From the NCBI GenBank assembly GCA_029721515.1, contig CM056550.1, positions 22,332,619-22,396,618 of the forward strand: a DNA stretch of 64,000 nt, given 5' to 3'. The translations under genes and the position numbers were made by a program. This stretch comes from Synanceia verrucosa. Lineage: Eukaryota > Chordata > Actinopteri > Perciformes > Synanceiidae. The notes under the pieces are model-generated. The model ran no database searches, was not told the DNA's origin, and was given only the letters and a program-made list of their open reading frames with translations. Below are positions 34,395 through 46,577 of this stretch, one piece after another (position 1 is the stretch's first letter; the number at the start of each line of letters is the position of its first letter).

Positions 34395-37300
34395 TATTAT
34401 ATTACATTTCTGCAAACACTGTTGCTTTAATTGAAAATGTAATTCCACTCCAACCACAATAGTCACATTGCAGATAAAGACTTTGCATACAAGATATATT
34501 GTCATATATATTATAGTGCGTTGCTGATGCCTCAGAAGTACTTAAAAGAAGAGGCTGCTGTGCGCGTCCTATGTCTGTTCGCCTGGCTGGGCAGTGCACC
34601 ACCAAAACCCTCCCAAACAATCTGAGGCTGCTGTCCTTTCACATTAGCCACAGTTAGGCCAAGGAAACCCACCATGAGGCCTGAACACTGTTAATACAAC
34701 ATCTATGGAATATAAACTTCTTTTCATTATGGATCCCAGAGGGGTTTTGGCAGTGTGACAACATAACTCAAGGATGCAAATAGGAAAGGATTTTAGTACT
34801 ACACAGTGTTAGCGTGGTGCTGACAAATTGCTGTTAGCCTCTTTGTTAGCATTTGGACTATAAAACATCAGGCTGCAATTATGATCAGTGGCTGGATGGC
34901 GTTCTGCAAATATTTTCTGTTCGGCTTCTGTAGCATTGAGTCAGATTTATGGTGTCATTATGTAAAAGTGTTGAACCTTACAGGAAAGAGCTGGCACACT
35001 GTTGGCAGAAGAAAAAGAGCCACTGAGTTTGAGGGATTTGCACATACATTACAATATAAAAGACGTTTTTGCACATTCACCCTTGAAGGCGTCAATCCGG
35101 GTCACACATAGCAACTCGAACGCGAGTCTCTTTCTGTCTTTCATCTGTTTATTTCACAGATGAGTTCACAGCGTCATTATCAGCTGCTCTCTGGCTCCTG
35201 TGCTACATCAAACAGCTCAACGCAACACAATCTGCAATGTATTGATCTTCTTATTAGCAAATTTCTGACAATGAGCAAAGACAGATTTTCAGTTCAATGA
35301 CGTCTCATAAACATACAGATGAGGAATATTCTCTGTCTTGTTTCCAGGGTACAAGCTCTCAATGTAATGACATGCACAAACTGTATTTTTTTCCAAATGC
35401 GGTTGACTTGATTAGATTTCTCCTCCACACTGGAGGCAGAGTTAAAATCTTTCTTCCTGACACCAGTTAAATCAGTTTGTAGTCATTTGAAGGTGAAAGC
35501 AATCCTGTTTTTGAATAGGCCGGGTACTGTCTGAGGTCGAGTGATCAATGTAGGGTCTGCACAATCTGACAACTAATCTGTCTGGTCTTCAAAATATGAA
35601 ACCTGGAGCAATGAACTGAACGTCTTTGAACTTTGACCTTTATGTGACCTTAATTAAATAAACGAGCACACACAAGAGATAATATCCATCATGTTTGACT
35701 GTGATGACTCATAGTGTAGATCAGCAAAATGTCTTTGATAATTACAATCCCCTGAAGGAAATATAATCAGTATTTGTCAATATTAACTGTTTTACTCCCT
35801 AAAGCCAGAAACAAATGAATTATAACTGAAACCCGTTTCACAGATAGTGAAGGCAAGCAGCTGAAAAATCGATAAGATTTAGTATAGCTCTGGATACAGC
35901 TATTGTTCCCTCGGGTCGAGCTCCTCAGTGAGAGGGAACAGACGGCAGATATGTTATTAAAGGGGCCATAGACCCATTGTCAAAATTCATATACGTTATT
36001 CCTATGGTCAGAAATATTAGCAAACATGAACAATTCTCTCCTGAATCCAAAAACTGCTGTGTCAAACTTGTGATGTAAGATGAACTGCTGCATAGACAAT
36101 TCAAGATTTTACAGACGACACTGAAAGCTCCCAGGTCAAAGTTTATCAAAGAACACTTCAAAACAACTGAGCTCATGGGTGAAAAAAAAGAAAGCAAACT
36201 TGTTGTGTTTCTGGTCTCCTGTTCATTTTCTAGGAAGCATCTCCAGACTTAATGTCCTATGACATCACAACTTTGAGACTAACTCCTCATGTTCACACAT
36301 TGATTGAACTTTTGTTGGCCATGAAACTAACATACTGGAAATCTTAATTTAAATGGTTTCTAAAACAAAAAAAGAACAGCTGTGACCAAATTAGAACAAA
36401 ATGTTTTGTTCTTTATAGAAAATTAATTTTCATTCACAATAATTTATTGATTTAAACAAACACATAAAATCAGTAATAAAGCAGCAGCATGATACTCCCT
36501 TAAAACAGCTAGTGAAAATAAATTACTACAACAGTGAAACATTGCATTATAAATTTAATTGTAATTGTCTTAATTATTAATGACAGTATTTTATGCTAAC
36601 AGACCATCATGGAACCTCCCTTGACTGGTAATGGACTGTCTTTTATAGGAGACAAACTTTTCGGCTAATTACACCAATTTGGTACAGCTGTGAGTTTGCT
36701 TCTCCAGCAGATCTCTTCGAAGGAAGCAGAGCGAGAGTCTGATCAGTTAAAAAAAAGAAAAAAAAAGCCCTTACATGCTCCATATAAAAGTCATCTGGAA
36801 TCTATCACTGTCAACTTTATTTCTTGTCACTGTTGGAGACAATGTTGACTGTTTACTTATGCAGACTTAAAGGAGGAGTTATAAAGTTGTTGAAGAATGT
36901 TTTGTTTTGTTTTTTTTTTTAGGCCAAAGTAATGATGTCACTTCGTCGTCTACTGTTTGGTGATCTGGAAATGCTTAAAAAGACAATCTCTCATCTCATG
37001 GGGGGTTAAAATATGCATTAACATTGATTGATTTTAATACCTTCTTGTCTCTCTAATTATAGGAGTGGTATCAATCTTCTCATCCAGGCTCTTCTCATCC
37101 AGTAGTTGCACAAATTACTATGAAAAGTATTGCACCATAATTTGTATGTAACCCACGTAACTGAGAGCCAGAGTTGTGATCACGTGACATTCAATGCAGG
37201 CTACATTCCTTACATTCTCAGCGGAAAATGTGATAGATAGCTTATGAGTTCATAACAGAAAATATGCATTTTATTTCCATATCCCTAACCATGCTAGAAA

Positions 37301-39150
37301 TGTTGTCAAAGCATATTTCAATGCATAAACTTTATTGAAATATAACAGTTTCCACTGAGAATGAAAGGAATATCCGCCATTTTTAAGGCTCTCACTTCAG
37401 AGCTCGCCCATGTGCGCTGATCGCTCATGTTGCTGGTCATTTGTAGAGATATGCATGAAAATCTGTGCCTAACTTTTCGTATGATATCATGCGAACCGTT
37501 TCATGAGACAACGTTGTCTCATCTAAATCTCTGTAATAGGTCAAGAAAGTGTATTTTATGTACATATTTAGCTTAAAAACATGCATCCTTATCATCATCA
37601 AATCTCAAATAGTACAGTTTTACGTTAAAAAGAAAGAACAGTATGCTTTGGTACAAGATTTTTTTTTTCCTTGGGATGCAAATAGTACAGCTAAACCCAG
37701 CTAAACAGATTTTCTCAGCATATTGCAGGAACACCTAGAAAACACAGAGGTGGGAGGCAACAGCATCACAGCACAATATGTCACAGGGAAGATAAATCAG
37801 TGAGCGGGATAATCTAGGAATAAAAGCAATGTGCACTGAGGAAGAGCCAAGGGCACTTGTCTTGCCTCTCTCAGATAAGAAATATGATTATATGATTCCT
37901 GCTCCTGTGATATTTTTGCTGGATACCCTCTAACTACATGTAAACGTAGCCCATGTGGACATCTTTGGCTAAATAAAAGCTGTTGCCATCCTGCCCTGGT
38001 AATCACCTGCTGTGTGTTTTATACCAATCCTGCCCTCTTATCATCTGCTTTGTGTTGAAAAGTCAATTTTTTTTTCATTTACTGATCTAATTCACTGCAA
38101 GGATTAATTTGCTGCCCTAATTTGATTTCAGAGTAATTTAATAAATCCCAGAGTAAAATCCATTAGTGTTTCATTCACCTTTGAGAGAAACCTTAATTAG
38201 GAACACTAATGCATAATTATTCTTTTATTTCCAGCTTATCGTAGCCGGCATGAATAGAATGCAACAAGGGGATGACAGGAGATTTGGACTTCAGAGAATT
38301 AATTTCATATCAGCATGATTACATGAATATGAGTGTAATTTGTTTGGGTTTTTTTTACCCGTTTGCATGAAGCGGCTCCATCTAGCCTACAGGAGAGTGC
38401 AATTAACCTCTCCAGTGATGTGACCATGAACACATTATGACTGTAACTGTTTCTTTTAGCAGTATAGGATTCACTAATTTATCTTCAATGTCTCTGAAGG
38501 AAAGTGATTGAGCCAGTAATCCAAACACTGACATACTGTACTTGTTAACCACCAAACAACATGCCTCATAATCCCCTTGCTTATAAGTCATTATTATATC
38601 ATAAGTTATAAGTCATTTTATATATGGAAACCTGCTTCACAGCCTAGTAATTGTCTAAATTGAAAAGAAAAAGCAGTAACTGGTGTGTAGAAGCGTCTTG
38701 ACAGAACAAGCTCAGTCATTAAATCATGCACTCCTGCCATCTAGTGAGAAGCTGCAGCACTACAAACCCTGTGTTGAACTCTTACTGCATAAATGACCAA
38801 AGAAATATGACTGCAGCAAAGCTAACTCAGTGGTTCCTCCTTGTGGCAAAGCAAGGTCAGTGCTGTTTTGATCCATTTTGTCATTTTCCTGCTGCTTTGC
38901 TTGTCCTGCCTGTCATGGATGTATGAATTATTTGACATGTGTGAGTGTAAGCAAGAGGTGATACACAGGATTTTCAGACAAGAGGATTTTTACAAAGCTG
39001 AATGATTATTACCATTTTTTTCTAAATTATTATTATCATCCTACAACACAAAGACACTATTTCAGAAAATGCCCTGTGTAAAAAGTGCTGCTAATTCTGA
39101 AAAAGTGATTATAAAGAGAACAACAAGTAAAAGTGAACCCAAACTCTTTA
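34395..39150. other. Intergenic, no gene recognised
   Basis: AT-rich. It contains a 23-bp inverted repeat (37205-37227 / 37349-37371) and a 20-bp palindrome (37503-37522) described separately. No coding exons with splice support. Confidence 0.4.
37205..37522. repeat. Inverted repeat and adjacent palindromes
   Basis: Arms 37205-37227 and 37349-37371 match at 21 of 23 positions when inverted. At 37503-37522, ATGAGACAAC followed by its exact complement forms a perfect 20-bp palindrome. At 37481-37490, ATGATATCAT is a 10-bp palindrome. Possibly remains of a DNA transposon. Confidence 0.6.
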
Positions 39151-39169
39151 AATGTCACACAGGTCAGAG

Positions 39170-42100
39170 TAAAGGGCCCCAGACAGAACTCCATTTAATC
39201 TCTGCAGTGTTTTGGGAGCTGTTGCCCTGCTTCTGCAGCTGGGGATGAAGCCACTTCACCCTCAGCAGGCACACACGGGGGCCATTAATGCTGAAAAGCC
39301 ACCGACCTACCTCTTCTCCAGTGCTACCCCGGGAGCCACAAGCTCCATAATGGCTCCCACTCTCTGAATTAATGGCGCTCACTGTTGAACGTATGAAAAA
39401 CCGTGATTTTAATTATAGACCTCGGTGATAGCAGAGAGGAAAACTGAAAGAGTGCGGCAGGGAAACCTTTTGTGGCTCCAGATGCAGCACAACCAAGATA
39501 ATTCAAGCTTTCCCACTCATGAGAAGGAGGGTTTTACTACTGGTGATTTTTTTTAAAGGAATTTATTAAATGTGTGAGGTTTTTTTTTTGCCAAAAGTAT
39601 AATTAAGGTTATAGTTACAGTTCTCAAACATTTGGATTTTTTTATAGTAACTGAATTTCAGATGAAGTGGCGTTAAAATCAAGTTTTTCTCCAACATCAT
39701 AACATTTTACATTGTCACTTGTTATGTTACAAAGCAATCTGACTACTGTTACTTTTAAGATGTGAAGCAGCGATATTAGAACAATTTATTTGTTCTAAGA
39801 AATAAAACTTGTGGCCTCTGTAAGAATTTGGGTTTTTGTCGTGGGTGTTTGTCTTAAAGCTTAAAGCAGCCTTGCATATTTGTCAGACTACACTCACTGA
39901 GGACGTCAGCTGCAGGAGCCACATCAGCCTCAGGATGTTCATCTGCCAGGTCTGTAACAGTACCTAGGCAGAGGTGGATGGGCAGAGTCAGCACCTAAAT
40001 GTCCATAATCCACTGTCAGCAGCCAGTGTTAGGGTTTCTTTAACTTGTAAGCAGTGGCCAAAATGTCCCAGCATACTAATAAACAGTCCATCAGTGAGGG
40101 CACAGAAAAAGTTTTAAAGTTGAACTCATCGATTTTGAGCTGAGATCACCAGAGAGGCAACAAAAAGACATTTATACATAATATATTTAGATGAAACTGA
40201 TGAAACCATCAGCTTGTAGCACTGTGCATTGGAATATGCCCAGATAGGCACACATGGTTTGAGGCAGTTCCTCCTCGGTATAAACCATCAACAAAGCAGA
40301 TGTATTAAAAGACAACCAGTCCATTGAACATCCCTTTCACCTGAAACCCAAGACGCACCTCTTAAAGAGAGTCACTTGCAATCAGAAAGCCTCCATTTAA
40401 TTACAACACACAGGAAATTACCGAGTGAATGGGTCAGGCGCTGATAAGAGGCTGAGCCCCGGGGATGACAGCTCCTGAAACCCGAGCAGACCCAATCTCA
40501 AAGCAGACTTATCACAAAGGCCAAGTCTGGAAGCCTGACAATCTGATTGTACTGTCATCCAGATTCATAATTAATATATTTATCAAATTAATCGCTGAAA
40601 AGAGCCCTGGCTTCCTGAACAGTAGGCAGATTCATTTGCAGCTGGCTCGTCTTACCGTTAATAACAGTGTTGTCAGAGAAATAGGCCCAGAGAGGGTCGA
40701 TGCCCCGGACCTCATGACAGACAAATTGTTCATCTGTGTAGAGATGATATGGGGAATTTAGAGAGTGAAAGAAGGAAAAAATGTCATTGTTTGGTGACAA
40801 TCACAATTGCACCCTTGTTTCAGGTTGTGAGTACCAAGCTGGAGGAACATGAAAGGAGAATTTTCTGTTTGGGTAGAAGATGAAAATACCTGTTGTTATA
40901 CCTCTGGTTTTACAAATCACTCATCAAAGGGTCTGTCTCCACCATATGTCACTCTTGAAAAAGTTTATAGCATTTCATCACCCAAATTAAGTATTACATT
41001 ACCCTGAGCTCTAACAGCTTAACCAGAGAACACAAACCCCACTAAGGCTGATAAATCTACCATTGTTTTGATAATAATTTGAAAATATGCTGATCTCCTT
41101 GTGTGTTTATCTAGAACTGAATAAAAAAAACAGTCAGAGACAGATTCACATAATATTTCATTTGCACAAGTGCAATAATTCATGAAAATATGGTCCAAAA
41201 ATCTCCTTAAAAGACCTGAGGTTAGCCAAATGCTAGACCCAGAGACGACCTTATAGGGGTATGGACAAATGCCAGGGGCGCCATCCATCCACAGGGTGGC
41301 CCCAAATGAAGGGAGAAAGAAACTTTATACACTGTATGTTTTGTACAAATACTATTTAAATGTTATTATGTTGAATATTACAAAAGAAAACCACAACAAC
41401 ATGTAGCCTATTCCAGTGTTTCTCAATCCTGGGACCACTATCCTGCATGTTTTAGATATTACTCTGCTCCAGCACACCTGATTCAAATGATCAGCTCGTC
41501 ATCATGCTCTGCTGAAGCCTGATAACGACCCATTGCTTTTAATCAGGTGTGCTGGAGGAGGGTGACATTTAAAGCATGCAGGATAGTGGTCCTGAGGACC
41601 AGGGTTGAGAAACACTGGCTCACTCAACAGGCCCTATTCTCTGGATTGCTAACAAATATGAGGGAAAGATTATTCAGGACTTTGGGGAATAGAATAGCAT
41701 CATTTTGAGAAAAGCAGTTTTTTCTTTCAATGGTGATCTGCATATATTATATAAGGCATACAGCAGTTTCTGTGTGAGTCTTTGATTGTGCCAGCTAAAA
41801 CTTGCCTATTGGCAACCAAATTAATCAAGACTTTTTTTTTTGTGCTTTTTAAATTGTATTTACCAAAATTATGTAAAGCACTTTAAATTGTTTTTTTACA
41901 TTGCTTAAATTTACCCCCCTCCTCTATAATGTGAAATGAAATAGCTCATGTAAAATTTAAATAAAAATACAAAAATAGCTCACTTCCTGTGTTATTTTTG
42001 TTGCTGCTGGCAGACACAGTGGTTTTTAATAGAATACACCCTTTTCTCTATCAAACACATTGTGTTACTCCTCATTGTGTTGGAGCTTTTAATTACAAAT

Positions 42101-44650
42101 TGGACACATATGGTTCAATTTAGCGTGCTAATGAGAGTCTTGAAAAGCTGCTGGGTGACACTGAAGGGGCTCCTTTTGTCTCTGGGGTTCCCATCTGGGC
42201 TCTTGAAAAGCATGAAATGGACCATAATCACTGGTCATCAGCACAGGTCATCAATAACTGACTGTGGAGCTGTTATCACATAATGAAATGAATTACACAG
42301 ATGACACATATACCCAAAACAGTCTCTCATTTACTTAGATTACATGTAACATATCTATGAACTACAATTCAGCAACCCACAGAGTATTTTTAGTGTTTTT
42401 TTTATTTTATCACACTTGGCTCCTGTACAGTATATTTTCATATTATTTTATATTACTATATGAACACTTATTTCTTCTCAGTTAGCTGAAGAAACAAGCT
42501 CCCTTTCCTTCAATGAATGCTCAGTCAATCTTTTTTTTCTTTTCACCATAATGTTGTCTTAACATGTTGTCCTCCTCAGTCCTTGTACAGCTGGTGTTTA
42601 TGCTGTGTATCAACAGCTAGTTGAGGCTTCATCTCTGCAGGCTGAGCAGAGCAACTCTTAATGACTGCACCCGGCAGGTAGCGGAGGCTTTTCAGCGGGG
42701 TCAGTCTGCATCAATCAATTTAGTTAGAGGGCTCTCTCTGTAATTGCCAACTATTACAATATGTAGCACAAGGGGTTCAACTCTATTTTCCAAACCTGAT
42801 GAAATGGCATCAAAGCCTCCTCTCACATCCAGTGATAATTGAACAATTAAACTTTAGCATACAAATTACCTCTTCATATGGCATCACTAATTACTGAGGC
42901 AGGCCAGTCACAAAGAAGGGCTCAATACCATGCTGTTTAACACTTCATTCCTGAGTCCAGATTTAACTTGGATTATTAGATATTTAGTTTTGTCAATAAT
43001 TTTGCAATCTGGCAAAAAAAAAAACAGCTAAATTATTTTTTCTCATTTAAAGTCATTTTTTGCAAACCTCTCAGGTGAAATGGTCCTAATTACACAGGTG
43101 ATTGAGACCCAGGAACATTTTCAGACCATTTACTTCAGGTCATCCATCTGTAAACCTCTATTAAACTTGATTAGTCAGGATTTAAATCACCTGGTTTGAT
43201 TGGGGTAGTTAAGCGCTTTATACTCTTCACTGTAAAATGCTAATTCCCTGCGAAAGGAACAGACTAGAATTCTCAGAGAGCATATGGAGAATCTCTCATA
43301 TTAATAATTCAAAGGAAATTAGCAAAAATTAGTGAGTGGAGCATCAGCGATGTTGTGCAGACATTCCTTCTGCAAATGAGATATTTGAAAGATTGGAAAT
43401 GGAAATGTCACCAGTGTAGAAAAAATGCCTTTCTTTTCCTAAACTGAATATCCCCTGCTTGTACATGACAGTCTGATGCTGACATGAAACTCACACCACT
43501 ATCGTTCTCCAGATTATGCTCCTTTCTTTCATCTAAGGTTACTAAGCTCCTCTATACATTAGCAGCTAAGCCCCCCAAGTATGAACTCTGCTGTCTAATT
43601 ACACTTTAGGGGGGGTCTGAAAACCCTCAAACACACAGCAGAGCTCTTCAGGTGCATTAGGTGAAAATGGCATTAACGCTGGCGATGGTGGACGCAAGGC
43701 TCCAGGAACCACTTGAGAGCAGTGGAGGGCCCGTATTTCAGCCCTGAGGACAACAACATGGGTTTTTCAGCAGCAGTATTTGTAATGACACCAAAATTAA
43801 GCAGCTAATTCATCTTGGTGAACCAATTGCTGAAAAGAACAAATAAATGTAGCCAGTATAAAGTTTGTTCAAGACAAACCAATGTTTGACCCTCCTCCTC
43901 CTGGACGAACAGTCAGAGATGAGACAGATTATGAATTTGATATTAACTCCAACCAAAAAGGCCAAACTAGGAGCACAAGGCGCATTTAATATCTAAACAC
44001 GGCCTGCTCACACGCACAAGTCATTTGCAAGTTCCAATACAAGCTGATTATACGTGTTGATATGTGAAGGCAAGAGATGGGAATGATTGGAAATGTATCA
44101 CAGGGCGGTGATTGTGGACAATATGAAACTACACAAAGGATGCTTTTTGTTCTTGAATTCCTGCAGCAGTTCAGCCAGTATTGCCTCTGCTTTAATTTAA
44201 TATCTATTTATTTTACTCCATTGTGTTGGTTTTATTGAGGTTGCGCCTGCTTTATCGCCCCGATCTTGACCAGAAGTGAAGGTCAGGAGAGGCAGAGTAC
44301 CTCTGTTTATTGGCTTCCATTGAGGCCATATGAGCTGATTTGGCTATCTGCTCTTGATATTAAGCTCTTTCATGGTATTTTGTGCTATCCGGATATTGTT
44401 TATCACCACATTGAGATATTCTGTGTGTATTTACTGCTGAATTAAATATTCTTCATCACTTTTGTAATATCCTCTCTGTAGGCTCATGCAGGATGTGAGG
44501 ATCCTGCAGGACGTGCAAGCAAATCCTTACATAGACTATCTGCAAGCTCTGGAGAGAAAAAACAAATATGCTGTATATTTCATCCCTCAAGCTATGAACC
44601 GTGAAATCTTATGATTTTCAGCCAACTCTAAACTTCTCTACATTGTTGTG
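39170..44650. promoter_or_regulatory. Gene-free block with candidate conserved non-coding elements
   Basis: Several stretches (39170-39400, 40430-40770, 42680-42930, 43080-43300) look denser in unique, balanced-composition sequence with homeodomain-type ATTA/TAAT cores than their surroundings. This appearance is typical of non-coding elements near developmental genes. In human 10q26 the next genes beyond GPR26 are BUB3, HMX2 and HMX3. Conservation itself was not tested. One hAT-like MITE lies at 41413-41618. Confidence 0.25.
41413..41618. mobile_element. hAT-like palindromic MITE, about 205 bp
   Basis: Ends ccagtgtttctcaatcctgg and, inverted, ccagtgtttctcaaccctgg are almost identical. Subterminal blocks also pair (actatcctgcatgtttta with taaagcatgcaggatagt; cagcacacctgatt with aatcaggtgtgctg). 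CAGTG ends are usual for hAT. Flanking octamers gcctattc and gctcactc could be a decayed 8-bp duplication. Confidence 0.8.
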
Positions 44651-44872
44651 ATAAGTCTGCTCTCTGTACTCTCAAGGGCCACCTGTGATTAAATTTATCC
44701 CTTAATTTCAACTTCATAAAATTAATCAAATGACATAATTCAATTACAATATTATATTATAAATACTTCAAAGTAGCACTATGCACTAAATTAAGCATTT
44801 CTAACTGTTCCCCAACTCATATTCTTCTTGTATTAAGTAATGCATAACATTTGTAAATGCAAAATGTAAATA

Positions 44873-45310
44873 TTCTTTATTTATACAGCCCTTTACAACA
44901 AGCCTTTCAGTGAAACAAAGTGATTTACAATCGATAGTAAATAAAATAAATGAATAAAAGTAATTAAAACAACAAGAGCAATACAACAAAATAAAATGAA
45001 TTACTGCTACTGGTTATTAAAAACCATCCTAAATAGATTTCAGTATAGATTTTTAGAGGCTCAGGTTAGAAATAAGACACATTTCAGAAAAGACTTGGTC
45101 ACCCCAGTATTTGACCTGTGCGACCTCAAAGCTCTACCAGGCTCATGAACAGTTAAAAGCTCAGACAAATAAGATGAAGTGAGGCCATTAAGATCTTTAA
45201 AAACAAACATTAAAACTTTAAAATCAATTCTATAACATTTTAAATCCCAAAAGAACAATGTAGGGTTATAAATAGGATTGGGTTTTGATTTCTTTATGTT
45301 TGGCATTTGC
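44873..45310 (-). repeat. L2-like LINE 3' fragment
   Basis: A minus-strand frame (45061-45306) reads CYRIDFKVLMFVFKDLNGLT then SSYLSELLTVHEPGRALRS, the typical C-terminal end of a fish L2/Rex-type reverse transcriptase polyprotein. The adjoining 44873-45000 has the usual tail phrases (tttatttatacagccctttacaa). 5'-truncated, no catalytic motifs, dead copy. Confidence 0.75.
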
Positions 45311-45849
45311 TTTAGTATTATGACAGACTATGCACATTTTTATTTTATTTTAGAATTTGTTTGGATCATAATTAAGCATTTTTCCCGTTTATCCACCAAT
45401 TGTCCAAAATGAATTGGAAATTATAGTAACTTTTGTAACCTACCAGTCTCTACCGAATAGTATGGCCTCACAAATGATGAGTAGCTGGTCTACATGTGCT
45501 TAGGACAATATTTGGTGACGTGCATATGAGCATATGGTGACATTTTGAGACATAATGAAGTTTTTACATTACATTAACATCTGAAGTTACTCAACATGCC
45601 AGTACTTTCTGTCAAAAGCAGTCTTATTTAGTTTTAATTGGAAATATACATTTTAAGGGGCCTTCTTTCCACCTGCAAATCGAAAATCCCCAAAACTGTC
45701 GACACAAGCTGAGGTTGGAAGCTTGGAAACAAAAACTGCGCACAGCTGTTTTGATCAGATCACCTGATCCTCATCAGAAACTGTACAGACCCAATGCGAA
45801 AATCTGACAGGAATCGCTCCTCAAACGCATCACACGCAAACACCGCATG

Positions 45850-46115
45850 GCTTGAGTGACGTGTTCTGACGTCATGTCCCATGAGGAGGAAATGTGATGC
45901 TGCAGGTGGTGCACGTGGTATGTTGTTTACGTCTTCCAGGAACATTTGAGAGGAGGGGGTAGGGGGGGAATTGTGAAACAGCTTTTCCTGGGTAGAGTTA
46001 CGTTGCTCAGCATTTGGGAACAAACCCGTAGTCCGACATTAACTTCGGGAAAATGTCGAGCTGAAACTTCATTTTATCCTCCTGGAGGCTCTTTAAGCAG
46101 CGCGAGACTTCATCG
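45850..46115 (+). promoter_or_regulatory. Promoter and 5' non-coding exon of NERD-domain gene (inferred)
   Basis: A perfect CRE palindrome TGACGTCA (45867-45874) and an E-box CACGTG (45912-45917) lie upstream of a strong-looking donor (catcg|gtatgt, GT at 46116). The downstream coding exon begins with an acceptor at 46445-46446 just 12 bases before ATG, so an upstream 5' UTR exon is needed, and this region fits. A minimal upstream frame (ATG TCG AGC TGA, 46053-46064) would sit in it. Transcription start unknown. Confidence 0.4.
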
Positions 46116-46458
46116 GTATGTATTGTTTCTGCTGCCTCGTGCTCTTTGTCCTTTCTACAGGCTCCTCAAGTTCACATCCAAGCCTTCAGCTGCCGTCAAC
46201 AAAGCTGTACACCCTGAATGCTTCAGCTTTCACAGCATAAAAGCAGTTTTTGGTTTGTTCAAATTGGCAAAAACAACCATGTTTACTTTACTTTGACTCT
46301 ATGTAACTGAAGGGAAGCCAAACATCCCAGCTATGTGTGTTTATATGTGTGTTTATTTCACCACCGTTGTTTGTCTTATTAAATAAATTGTCTCTTACAT
46401 AATTAAACTGCTTAAAAGGTTAATTTTTAATGTGTTTCCTGTTCAGATAAAGGCTAGA

Positions 46459-46577
46459 ATGCCTCAGCTAGGAAGCCTGTTTACCCAGTTTCATCTCAGC
46501 TCCAAAGCTTCAGAAAGTGCCGCAGGCCAGAGTCCACATCAGACACCAACACTACCTGACTTCATTCAACATGTCAG
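46459..46577 (+). CDS. NERD gene coding exon 1
   Basis: MPQLGSLFTQFHLSSKASES then a polar stretch to DFIQHV, donor gtaagc. The exon's acceptor is at 46445-46446 and the frame stays open back to it, so a further upstream start cannot be excluded from this exon alone. Confidence 0.8.

Noticed and set aside
45061..45306. 81-codon minus-strand frame as a host gene
   Set aside because: Its residues match the C-terminal end of fish LINE polyproteins, so it is a dead retrotransposon piece.
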